From Stagnihabitans lacustris (GTDB lineage: Bacteria > Pseudomonadota > Alphaproteobacteria > Rhodobacterales > Rhodobacteraceae), in contig NZ_JAPDGS010000006.1 of the NCBI RefSeq assembly GCF_025950525.1, positions 1 through 64,000 of the forward strand: a DNA stretch of 64,000 nucleotides, written 5' to 3'. Below, piece after piece: positions 27,615-35,718 of this stretch; the stretch's first letter is position 1, and each line of letters begins with the position of its first letter. The position numbers were made by a program, and so were the translations under genes. The notes under the pieces are model-generated. The model had not been told where the DNA came from, did not search any database, and worked only from the letters and a program-made list of their open reading frames with translations.

Positions 27615-28421
27615 ATGACCCTGGGGTTCATCGGCATCGGCACCATGGCGTCTGCCATGATCGAGGGTTTGCGGGCGTCTGCCATGGTCGAGGGTTTGGG
27701 CGGCGGCGATATCCTGCTTTCGCCGCGCGGGGCGGCGCGGGCGCAGGACCTTGCGGCGCGTCTGCCGGGGGTAAGGGTGGCGGCCAGCAACCAGGCCGTG
27801 GTCGACGGCTGCGACACCGTCATCCTGACGGTCCGTCCGCAGATCGTCCGCGACGTGGTGACGGCCCTGCGCTTTCGCCCCGGGCAAAGGGTGATCAGCC
27901 TGGTCGCCGCCACCGCGGCCGAGGATCTGCGCGCCTGGATCGGGCTGGACCTGCCCATCACCCGCGCCGTGCCCTTGCCCTTTGTGGCCACACGCAGCTG
28001 CGTCACGCCGGTCTTTCCGCCCGACCCCGAGGCGCTGGCGCTGTTCGACCGGCTGGGTCAGGCCGTGCCCTGCGCCAGCCTGCAGGACTTTGACCTGTTG
28101 GCCGTGGCCTCGGCCATGATGGGCAGCTATTTCGGCCTGCTGGAGACGGTGCAGGCCTGGCTTGCCACGCAGGGCCTGCCCGAACCCGCGGCGCGGACCT
28201 ATCTGGCGGGGCTTTTCGCCAATCTGGGGCAGGTGGCGCGGCAAAGCCCGCTGGATTTCGCGGACCTGCGCCACGAATTCTCGACCCGCGGCGGGCTGAA
28301 TGAACAGGTCTTCCGCGACTTTGCCGCAGGGGGCGGCACGGCGGCGCTGACCCAGGCGTTGGACGGCGTTCTGGCCCGGGTGCGCGGCCGGACGCCGGTT
28401 CCCCCCGCCGCGGTAGAGTGA
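27615..28421 (+). CDS. Pyrroline-5-carboxylate reductase family protein (ProC-like)
   Basis: A 268-residue NAD(P)-binding reductase of the ProC family. The Rossmann motif FIGIGTMASAM (residues 5-15) is present, and the C-terminal dimerisation domain carries the FSTRGGLNEQVF segment that corresponds to the family's TSPGGTT loop. True ProC makes proline; paralogs act on related cyclic imines, and the altered loop makes a paralog likely. A 27-bp tandem duplication right after the Rossmann glycines (27648-27701) adds nine residues: MASAMIEGLRASAMVEGLG. The frame is unbroken. A GGGAGG ribosome-binding site precedes the start. It is divergent from the WYL regulator, which might control it. Confidence 0.8.
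   Translation: MTLGFIGIGTMASAMIEGLRASAMVEGLGGGDILLSPRGAARAQDLAARLPGVRVAASNQAVVDGCDTVILTVRPQIVRDVVTALRFRPGQRVISLVAATAAEDLRAWIGLDLPITRAVPLPFVATRSCVTPVFPPDPEALALFDRLGQAVPCASLQDFDLLAVASAMMGSYFGLLETVQAWLATQGLPEPAARTYLAGLFANLGQVARQSPLDFADLRHEFSTRGGLNEQVFRDFAAGGGTAALTQALDGVLARVRGRTPVPPAAVE
27648..27701. repeat. 27-bp tandem duplication inside the ProC-like gene
   Basis: Two adjacent 27-bp units (27648-27674 and 27675-27701) differ at three positions. Each encodes ASAM(I/V)EGL(R/G) in frame. The duplication inserts nine residues just after the nucleotide-binding glycines. Confidence 0.88.
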
Positions 28422-28447
28422 TAGGGCAGGGCTTTCAGGGGATTGCG

Positions 28448-29779
28448 ATGGCCTCCAAAACCACGTTGAACGCGGCCAATCTGCAGGGCCTGGGGGCCGA
28501 GCGCTTGGCGGAGTTGTTGATCGAGATCAGCACGGGATCGGCGCTGGCCAAGCGGCGGCTGCGGCTGGAACTGGCCGGGGCGCAAAGCCCGAAAGAGGCC
28601 GCGCGCGAGATCTCCAAGCGCCTGACCACCTTGGCCACGGCCCGCGCCCGCATCACCTGGCGCAGCCGCAAGACGCTGGTGGCCGATCTGAGCGGCCAGT
28701 TGCAGGCCATCGAACAGCTGGTTCCCGCTGATCCGACCGAGGCCCTGGCGCTGACCTGGCGGTTCTTGCAGGTCGGCACGCCGCTGTTTCAGCGCTGCGA
28801 GGATACCAATGGCACCGTCCGGGCGGTCTTTGCCCAGGGCTGCGCGCTTTTGGGCCGGATCGCGCCCCGGGACCGGCCCGAGGCCCTGGCCGATGCGGTC
28901 CTGGATGCGGTGCAGGACAATGAGGGCGGACAATACGATGGGCTGATCGCCGCCCTGGCCGAGGCGCTGGGGCCAGTGGGCCTTTTGCATCTGAAAACCC
29001 GGCTGCAGGATGAAAAGGGGCCGCTGATCCGTCAGGCGCTGCAAGAGGTCGCGGATGTGACGGGCGATGTCGATGCCTTTGTCGCCCAGACCCCTGTGCC
29101 CGCGCGCCGCGACCCGCTTGTGGCGCTGCAGATTGCCCAGCGGCTTGCGGCCCAGGGGCGCGACGCCGAGGCGCTGGCGTTTCTGGACCAGGCCCAGGGC
29201 CGCCCCGGCGCTGACGCGGTGCAGCTGCGGCTTCACCTGCTGGAGAGGCTGGGGCGTCAGGCCGAAGCGCAGGATTTTCGCCTGGCGCTTTTCCACCGTG
29301 ACCTGGATGCGCCCGCCCTGCGCGCCTATCTGAAAAAGCTGCCCGATTTCGAGGACATCACCGCGCTGGACTTGGCGATGGACCATGTGACGGCCTATCC
29401 CGTGGCCTGGATGGCGCTGCAGTTCCTGCTGGATTGGCCCGACCACGACCGCGCGGCCCGGCTGATCCTGACGCGCCGGGTCGAGCTGGACGGCGACCGC
29501 TATGACATCCTGGCCCCCGCAGCCGAGGCCCTGGCCAGCCGCGCGCCGCTGGCCGCGACCCTGGCGCTGCGGGCGATGATCGACTTCACGCTAAGGGCCG
29601 GGCGGTCCAGCCGCTATGGCCATGCCGCACGCCATCTGAGCCTATGTGCCGAACTTGCGCCCCATATCGCCGATTTTGGCCCGCTTCCGACCCATGCGGC
29701 CTATGAGGCCCGCTTGCGCCACGATCACCCGCGCAAGGCGGGGTTCTGGACGCAAAGCCCCTTGCGTGGCCAGTCCTGA
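28448..29779 (+). CDS. DUF6880-type protein
   Basis: A 443-residue soluble protein with long alpha-helical stretches and TPR-like pairs (for example ALQIAQRLAAQGRDAEALAF near residue 230). It matches the pattern of the DUF6880 family, found often in Alphaproteobacteria and without known function. The start is set at 28448 (AGGGGA before it) because residues before it in the open frame lack coding character. It follows the ProC-like gene by 26 bases and may be co-transcribed. Its stop abuts the stop of the convergent gene, giving TGATCA, so the two transcripts overlap at their ends. No catalytic motif is visible. Confidence 0.75.
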   Translation: MASKTTLNAANLQGLGAERLAELLIEISTGSALAKRRLRLELAGAQSPKEAAREISKRLTTLATARARITWRSRKTLVADLSGQLQAIEQLVPADPTEALALTWRFLQVGTPLFQRCEDTNGTVRAVFAQGCALLGRIAPRDRPEALADAVLDAVQDNEGGQYDGLIAALAEALGPVGLLHLKTRLQDEKGPLIRQALQEVADVTGDVDAFVAQTPVPARRDPLVALQIAQRLAAQGRDAEALAFLDQAQGRPGADAVQLRLHLLERLGRQAEAQDFRLALFHRDLDAPALRAYLKKLPDFEDITALDLAMDHVTAYPVAWMALQFLLDWPDHDRAARLILTRRVELDGDRYDILAPAAEALASRAPLAATLALRAMIDFTLRAGRSSRYGHAARHLSLCAELAPHIADFGPLPTHAAYEARLRHDHPRKAGFWTQSPLRGQS

Positions 29780-30316
29780 TCAGGTCAGCCGGTCGGCCTC
29801 GTCCAGCTCTGTCGTGTCGGGCAGGGCCGCGGGCGGGCCGGCAGGCGGAAGCTCTGTGGGGGCCTCCTCCAGCTGGGGGGCCGGCTCTTTGGCGGGCGGG
29901 TCAAAGGCCTTGGGGTCGAACTCCAGCTCCAGCCCATAGACGCGCAGGCCGTAATCCTGCAGCGCCGCCAGGAAATCGGGCGCCCCGCGCAAAACCTTGC
30001 GCTTGGAGGGGCCGGGATGGGGCGCATCCACGTCCAGCTCCGGGATATCGGCGGGGACATCGTCAGGGAAACCGGGCAGAAGGTCCGGGGCAGGCGGCAG
30101 GGCCGGCGCGCTGGCCTCGGGCGGGCCTTTCAGGATCACATAGGACCGGGCGTTCAACTCGCCCAGATTTTCGGCCAGCCAGGCGTCCTGGTCGGGTGCG
30201 GCTTCAGTGACGGTGATAATGCCCAAAGGGTCAATCGTGCCGCGCCCCAGAAAGGCCGGAGCACCGGGGGGCGAGATATAGCGGATCGAAACGGGGGTCG
30301 TGGCGGGGATGCTCAT
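29780..30316 (-). CDS. Small proline-rich hypothetical protein, third gene of the zincin operon
   Basis: A 178-residue protein I do not recognise. The first 60 residues look folded (VSIRYISPPGAPAFLGRGTI, then ITVTEAAPDQDAWLAENLG). Two proline-rich stretches (about 65-105 and 140-178) flank a second small folded segment around VLRGAPDFLAALQDYGLRVY. The C-terminus is acidic and disordered. An AGGAG lies 10 bases before the ATG. Its start is 30 bases behind the stop of the zincin gene, so it is the last gene of that operon. Its small size and disordered tails would suit an adaptor, chaperone or immunity-type partner; this is inference from layout only. Confidence 0.72.
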   Translation of the reverse strand: MSIPATTPVSIRYISPPGAPAFLGRGTIDPLGIITVTEAAPDQDAWLAENLGELNARSYVILKGPPEASAPALPPAPDLLPGFPDDVPADIPELDVDAPHPGPSKRKVLRGAPDFLAALQDYGLRVYGLELEFDPKAFDPPAKEPAPQLEEAPTELPPAGPPAALPDTTELDEADRLT

Positions 30317-30346
30317 GGTCTCTGGGGCTCCTATTCAGGTCTGCGG

Positions 30347-33300
30347 TCACAGGGTGGGAGGCGCGGTCTTCAGCGCCTTCTGGACATCGCCACCCGTCTT
30401 CCAGGCATGTTCCTCCATCGGCTCCTTCTTGTAGCAGGCCGGGTCTTCCTCGCTTTGCACATAGGCATGAGGTTCGCTGTTGGCGGCGAACATCAGCGCC
30501 TGCTTGTATTCCGGATCGCCCGGCTGCAAGAGCCCCTCGCGCAGCTTCTTGACGATATGGGCCTGATAATTATGCGCATTCTCGTGGACGATCGTGTCGA
30601 TCGTATCGTGGAAATCGTCGAAGGTCGCCGCGGGATGGGTGTTGATGCGGATCGTTCCCGTTCCCCCGTTGAAGGACCCAAGGTCGCCCGGAGGCTCTTC
30701 GAAGGCCACGATCCTTGGCACCGGCATGTCATAGATGCGACATTCCGTCTCTAGCGTCTTTTGCAACAGCGCCAATTTGCGGTCCACCGGCAGGTTGCCC
30801 CAATCGTCCTTGGCCTCGAACAGGTCCTTGTCCTTCTTGATCTCGTCGATCAGCCGGTTGCGGCGCGGTTCGTCGACCTTGAGGAAATCTTCGTCCAGGT
30901 CCATGGCCATATAGACCTTGCGTTGCAGGACCCTTTGGTCCGGCGTCAGCTCTTCCTTGGCGCCGCGCAACCGGTTCAGAAGGTCAAGCTTCTCTTCGGT
31001 GGTCTGCTTTTTCAGATCCTCCGGGCTGGTCGACGTCAGGGTCGTGCCGGCCTGGGTCGCATCGGTCTTGACCTGAACCAAAAGGAGATCGTAATCGCCC
31101 TTCTTGTCGGCCAAGGCCTTGGCCGCCTTGCCATAGGCCGGAATGGCCTGCAGGGCCGACACATAGTCATGGCTGAAGTAGTGCTTTACAAACAGTGTCT
31201 TGGCCTTGCTGAAGGCCGCGACAAGCTTGGCAAATTCCGGGCTGATCGGCTTCATCGCCCCTGCGATGTTGATATCGGCCGAGAAGGGGCCATAGGCCTT
31301 GTTCGCCGCAATCTTCGCCTTTTCCTGGATGTCGTGCTGGCCCTTCAGCCCGTGCAGCGCGTTCAGCGCCTCCAGGTATTCGGCAAAGCCCGCGCGGGCG
31401 GCGGCCTGGGCATAGCGGTCGGCATTGGGACCCGAGATCGCCGCAGCCTTGGCATAGCGGGCCACGGCCGCCTCGGTCTCGCGGTCCACTGCCCGCATCT
31501 GGTCGGCCTCGTCGGCCTTGGCCTTGACCTTGGCACGCTCTGAAATCAGCCAATCGCGGTCGGTGATCCTTTGGTCGTGATCGCCCTTGCGCAGCACCAG
31601 GGCATCGACCGCCAGTTCCAGGGCTTTCAGCTTTTCCAGCCCCTTGACCCAGTCTTCCGCGACTTCAAGTTGCGCCACCTCGTCGCCCAGAAGCTTGGCC
31701 GCGCCGACCGCGGCCAAAAGACCGGGGGCCACGTCTTCATACAGCCGCACCGCGGTCAGGCGGTCTTTCAGCGGTTGGGCAAAACGCTTCTGGAAGTCGG
31801 CCTTGCGCTCGCCCATCTTGTTGGTGGCGCCATCGACCTGACCCGCGACCGAGGCCGCAATACGGGAACATTCCTCAAGCTTCTCAAGGGCTTCGATGGG
31901 CTTTCCTGCCTTGGCCAGTTTGACCGCCGCGCCATAGGTCGCGTTGATCGACGTGTCCAGCGCATCCAGGTCGGGGACATGGGCGGCGCAGATTTTCAGT
32001 GCCTCCCTGGCCTCACCGATGACGACCAGCTTGCGGGCCTCATAGGCCTTGACGGCGGTGGCGCGGTTCTTCTCGTCCTCGACCTGTTCGGCAAGGCAGG
32101 CTTTGGCCGATATCACCGCCCGGTCCAGGATGGCGGCAAAATCCAGCGGAGCCGTCTTGAACGCCTCCTGGAACAGGGCGTAATCCGCGCTGGCCTGGCG
32201 ATAAAGCCCCAACATCTTGTCGCTGGCGGGCTTGACCTTCCACAGGTCTTCGAAGGTCGTCTTGTTGGTCTCATAGGTCTTCATCACGTCCTTGCGACGC
32301 TGCATCGCTGCATCGTTGCGCAGGGCAAGCGGCGGCAGTGCGGCACAAAGCTTTTCAAGCTTGGCGACCTCCAGCCCGGCTGCGGCCACATCGCCGCCAT
32401 CCACCAGCGCATCCCAGGACTGTTGCGAGGCCGTGATCAAGGCGCGCTGTTCGCCGAACTCTGTGTCGACGACCGTCTTGCCGAATTCGCCCTTGACCGT
32501 CTTGATCGCTGCCTTGACGCGCTTTTCCAGCTTGACCCGGTCCAGTTCCAGCGTGGCACAGGCATCCTTCAGCCCGATCATCTGGTTGGCCTTCTCGATC
32601 CCCTCGCGGCACAGCGCCAGGACCTGGACAAAGTCTTGCGCCGTGATCAGGCCCAAAATCAGGTTGAAAATTTCTTCCAGCCGCGCCTTTCCCTGGACGA
32701 CTTCGGGCATCGCGGACTCGGTCTGCATCGCCAGGGCCGCAAGCCGGGCCAGCTCTTCGCCAACCGAATTGGCCTGCGCCATCGCCTCTTCGATGGCGGT
32801 GAATTCGGTCTGGCGGCCCAAAAGCTTGGCCGTGGCGACCTTCAGCTTGTCGATGTCCTGAAGCGCCGTGCCGAAGGCTTTGTTGTGAAGCCGGAACTGG
32901 ACAATGAGGTCGGCATCGTTGAAGGCCTTCACATCGTCCGTGAACCCGGGATTGATCGCATGGATCTTGCGCGCCTTTTTCAGATCGGCGGCCATCTTGT
33001 CATAGGCCTTGAGGGCCTCTTCGCGCAACAGCTTCGCCTTGGTCAGGGCGGTTTCCTCGACCTGCATCGCGCTGACGGCCTGTTTCAGCGCGTCGAACGA
33101 GGTCTCGGCCGCGGCCAGGTCTTCGGCCACCAAAAGCTTTGTCAGGCGGGCCCCATGCGCGGTGATGGCGCGCATCAGTTCGGCCGCCTCGGCCGTGTCC
33201 TCGGGCAGCTTGCCCAGACGGGTGATCTCGGGCAGCAGCTTTTCTTGCGCCTTGCCGATCTCGGCCAGCTTGCGCTTATGCTCTTGCAACTCGGTCGCGC

Positions 33301-34096
33301 AGGCCAGGCGCAGGTCCTCGACCGTGGGGGATTTGGCGACTTCGGTCAGAAGGGACGTCGCCTTGGCATGGTCAGAGCGGGTGGTGGAAACCTCGGCCTT
33401 GCGCGCCTCGGTCAGCGCCTTGCGGGCCTTGTCGATGGCGCCGGTCAGCTTGTCATGGCTGGCCATCTTGGCAAAGGGCGCGGGGTCCAGCACATCGGCG
33501 GCCTCCAGCGCGTCCTTGACCCTGGCAAAGGCATCGACAAAGCCCTGACGGACGCGGCGGTCCTCGACGGCGGTGCGACATTCTTCCTTGGCGTTGATCA
33601 ACAGCGGGATCTTGTCGCGGGCGGCTTCCAGGTCGACCTTGCGCGGCAGGGGTTTGGCCTTGGTCAGATCAAGGATTTCATCGCCGATGGTCTTCAGCCG
33701 CTGCGTCTCGACGCCGTCGATGCCGGGCACATCGGTGGCAAGGCCCGCCTCGTCGCGCAGGCCCTTGACCACGTCGCCCCAGCGCTGGATGGCCTGGCCC
33801 ACATCCGTCACCGCCTTTTGCAAGGTCGCCACCGCGGCCTTGAACTCGCCCGCCTCACGAGATTTGGCGGCGCTTTCGCCCTGCGCCTTTGCCGATTTCG
33901 CCTCGGCATAATCGCCGGGCAGGCCCAGCAGAGCCTGGGTCAGATCGCCGTCCAGCTTGAGGCTCAGTTCATAGTCGGCGGTCTTGGCGACATTGTCGGT
34001 CTTGGTCGAACGCTTTGAATAGACATCCGAGAACCGCTTCTTGAAGTGCTTGTCCAAAAAGGCCTTCTGGTCTTTGGTCAGATCATCCCAAGGCAT
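30347..34096 (-). CDS. Giant helical protein with C-terminal HExxH zincin-like domain
   Basis: A 1249-residue protein with no signal peptide. Residues 1 to about 1050 are almost entirely helical, rich in Lys, Ala, Glu and Leu, in repeated helical hairpins resembling spectrin or tailspike-scaffold bundles. The last 170 residues form a separate domain with TIVHENAHNYQ: the HExxH zinc motif is HENAH, residues 1171-1175, and a downstream PMEEHAW at about 1226-1232 offers a plausible third ligand. This matches metallopeptidase domains seen at the ends of toxins and of effectors loaded into contractile injection systems, but I cannot place it in a named family. It sits between two unknown genes with gaps of 29 and 30 bases. 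The Lys-rich helical arm could be a scaffold or delivery part. Confidence 0.8.
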   Translation of the reverse strand: MPWDDLTKDQKAFLDKHFKKRFSDVYSKRSTKTDNVAKTADYELSLKLDGDLTQALLGLPGDYAEAKSAKAQGESAAKSREAGEFKAAVATLQKAVTDVGQAIQRWGDVVKGLRDEAGLATDVPGIDGVETQRLKTIGDEILDLTKAKPLPRKVDLEAARDKIPLLINAKEECRTAVEDRRVRQGFVDAFARVKDALEAADVLDPAPFAKMASHDKLTGAIDKARKALTEARKAEVSTTRSDHAKATSLLTEVAKSPTVEDLRLACATELQEHKRKLAEIGKAQEKLLPEITRLGKLPEDTAEAAELMRAITAHGARLTKLLVAEDLAAAETSFDALKQAVSAMQVEETALTKAKLLREEALKAYDKMAADLKKARKIHAINPGFTDDVKAFNDADLIVQFRLHNKAFGTALQDIDKLKVATAKLLGRQTEFTAIEEAMAQANSVGEELARLAALAMQTESAMPEVVQGKARLEEIFNLILGLITAQDFVQVLALCREGIEKANQMIGLKDACATLELDRVKLEKRVKAAIKTVKGEFGKTVVDTEFGEQRALITASQQSWDALVDGGDVAAAGLEVAKLEKLCAALPPLALRNDAAMQRRKDVMKTYETNKTTFEDLWKVKPASDKMLGLYRQASADYALFQEAFKTAPLDFAAILDRAVISAKACLAEQVEDEKNRATAVKAYEARKLVVIGEAREALKICAAHVPDLDALDTSINATYGAAVKLAKAGKPIEALEKLEECSRIAASVAGQVDGATNKMGERKADFQKRFAQPLKDRLTAVRLYEDVAPGLLAAVGAAKLLGDEVAQLEVAEDWVKGLEKLKALELAVDALVLRKGDHDQRITDRDWLISERAKVKAKADEADQMRAVDRETEAAVARYAKAAAISGPNADRYAQAAARAGFAEYLEALNALHGLKGQHDIQEKAKIAANKAYGPFSADINIAGAMKPISPEFAKLVAAFSKAKTLFVKHYFSHDYVSALQAIPAYGKAAKALADKKGDYDLLLVQVKTDATQAGTTLTSTSPEDLKKQTTEEKLDLLNRLRGAKEELTPDQRVLQRKVYMAMDLDEDFLKVDEPRRNRLIDEIKKDKDLFEAKDDWGNLPVDRKLALLQKTLETECRIYDMPVPRIVAFEEPPGDLGSFNGGTGTIRINTHPAATFDDFHDTIDTIVHENAHNYQAHIVKKLREGLLQPGDPEYKQALMFAANSEPHAYVQSEEDPACYKKEPMEEHAWKTGGDVQKALKTAPPTL

Positions 34097-34125
34097 GGCA
34101 ATACTCCAGCGGACGGGGTCAGGGG

Positions 34126-35622
34126 TCAGGCGGCCAGGACGGCTTCGACTTTGGCCAGGGCCGCCGTGGCGGTGGCCGTGACAGAGACGTTCAAGAACCC
34201 GTTGGCCGCATCGACCTCGGCAAAGAAGGGCTTGGCCAGCTCGGCCTGATAAAGCCGGATCAGCGCGCGGGCCTCGGTCTTCAGCTTGTCGCGGGTCTGA
34301 CCCGCGGGGGAGCCTACGATTTCGTCAAGCTTGTCCTCCAGCTTGGTGTCGATCGCCTCCAGCGGGGCCATCAGATCGGCGAGGCTGGCCACCACCTCGT
34401 CCAGTCCGCCGACCTCTTCGCAGCGGGCGCGGATCGCGTCTTGCAGGCGGCTCACCTCGGTCAGCATGGATTTGCGGCTGCCGCCCCATTCGATGCGCGA
34501 CTTGGCAAAGGGTTGCACATCGGTCGGGATATCGCGGGCGGGGTCCTTGCCGCCGGCGGCGATCAACTTTTCGATCCGGTCCAGCGCGGTCATGGCCTTG
34601 GCGTGATCCGGGGCGGGGACGTTTTCGGCGACCGTGTTGAACAGCAGGCGCAGCTTGTCGGGCTCTGCCACCAGACCCTTTGACAGGGCGTTGGCGACGA
34701 CAGGCGACAGCCGGTCGATGGCGGCTTGCAGCGCCAGCCCGTCCTGAACGCGCTTGGCATTGGCCTGCAGCGGGCCGGTGTCGCCCTTGGCCAGGCCTGC
34801 GCGGGCCTGGTCCAGCAAGGCGGTCAGCGCGGCGCGGGCGTCGCCCTGGGGCAGCGCATCGACAAGCCCCTGAAGCTTGGCCACAGCGGGACCGTATTTA
34901 TCGGCCTCGGCCGTGGGTTTGGGGGCGCCTGCCGCTGCGGATTTGGCCTTTTCGACGGCCTGGGCCAGTTTTTCGGCCGCAGAGGAGGCCTCGGCCACCT
35001 TGCCGGTCTTCAGCAGGTCGACGATCTTGCCCAGGGCCGCCAGCATGGTTTCCGCCATCTTGCCGCCGATGTCGGTGATGGCCGCCTTCAGCGATTTCAG
35101 CTGTTCGGCCACAGCGCGGGGATCGGGGCCGGACGGCGGGGCCTCGGGGGAGGGGCCGGAGGACGGAGAAGAGGAAGGCGGGGCGCCGGGCGCAGTGGGG
35201 CTGGGCGCAGTGGGGCTGGGCGCAGTGGGGCCGGGCGCAGTGGGGCTGGGCGCGGTCGTCGGCTCTTCGGCGTCATCCTCCTCGCCTTCGGCCTGGCCGT
35301 CCGGTTTGATGATTTCCAGGTCGAAATTGATCCCGATGGCCTTGAAAAACGCCCGCAGGCTTTTGCCCAGACCCGAGGGCGGCGCGGTCACGCAGTGAAA
35401 GACCCCGCTGCGGCCTTCGATGGTCAAGGTTCCGGCGGCGACCTTCGCGGTCTCGCCCTCTTTCTTGGCCTCGCGCATCAGGGCTTCGGGGGCGCGTTTG
35501 CGGTCGATCTTGACGATGGAATCGGCCGGCTTTTTGCCCAGGCACAGGCCCACATTGACCGGCATCTTGCGCGCGACGGTGATCAAAGCCTTGAGATCGG
35601 CGATTTCGTCTTCACTGGGCAT
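34126..35622 (-). CDS. Hypothetical protein with N-terminal alpha/beta domain, proline linker and helical C-terminus
   Basis: A 498-residue protein and the first gene of the zincin operon; a perfect AGGAGG lies 6 bases before the ATG. Residues 1-108 form a compact domain (VNVGLCLGKKPADSIVKIDR and TLTIEGRSGVFHCVTA) that I cannot name. Residues 110-170 are acidic and then a Pro/Ser/Thr/Ala linker containing repeats of PSPTA/PGPTA. Residues 170-498 are long amphipathic helices like those of its neighbour. The shared helical style suggests the two large proteins form a complex. No transmembrane segment or export signal is visible, and no catalytic motif is seen. Confidence 0.75.
   Translation of the reverse strand: MPSEDEIADLKALITVARKMPVNVGLCLGKKPADSIVKIDRKRAPEALMREAKKEGETAKVAAGTLTIEGRSGVFHCVTAPPSGLGKSLRAFFKAIGINFDLEIIKPDGQAEGEEDDAEEPTTAPSPTAPGPTAPSPTAPSPTAPGAPPSSSPSSGPSPEAPPSGPDPRAVAEQLKSLKAAITDIGGKMAETMLAALGKIVDLLKTGKVAEASSAAEKLAQAVEKAKSAAAGAPKPTAEADKYGPAVAKLQGLVDALPQGDARAALTALLDQARAGLAKGDTGPLQANAKRVQDGLALQAAIDRLSPVVANALSKGLVAEPDKLRLLFNTVAENVPAPDHAKAMTALDRIEKLIAAGGKDPARDIPTDVQPFAKSRIEWGGSRKSMLTEVSRLQDAIRARCEEVGGLDEVVASLADLMAPLEAIDTKLEDKLDEIVGSPAGQTRDKLKTEARALIRLYQAELAKPFFAEVDAANGFLNVSVTATATAALAKVEAVLAA
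35191..35250. repeat. 15-bp tandem repeat coding for a proline linker
   Basis: Four consecutive copies of CGCAGTGGGGCTGGG (one with a single change) encode, on the minus strand, the PSPTA/PGPTA units of the linker in the 498-residue protein. The in-frame unit could vary in number between strains. Confidence 0.88.
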
Positions 35623-35683
35623 GGACGGCCTCCTGACACAATCGTCAGAGAGAGGTTAACCACGCTTGAGAGTCGAAGCAATC

Positions 35684-35708
35684 GGGGAAAGCGGCGTCCG
35701 CTTTCCCC
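35684..35708 (-). terminator. Hairpin terminator of the decarboxylase gene
   Basis: GGGGAAAGCGG at 35684-35694 and CCGCTTTCCCC at 35698-35708 pair perfectly in an 11-bp stem with a three-base loop. It lies 10 bases beyond the decarboxylase stop on the minus strand, in the gap before the 498-residue gene's upstream region. Confidence 0.7.
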
Positions 35709-35718
35709 CTTGTTCAGG

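Noticed and set aside
31571..34018. 815-codon plus-strand frame opposite the zincin gene
   Set aside because: Lacks a start with ribosome-binding site and mirrors the helical gene; the minus-strand gene has AGGAG sites and regular spacing.
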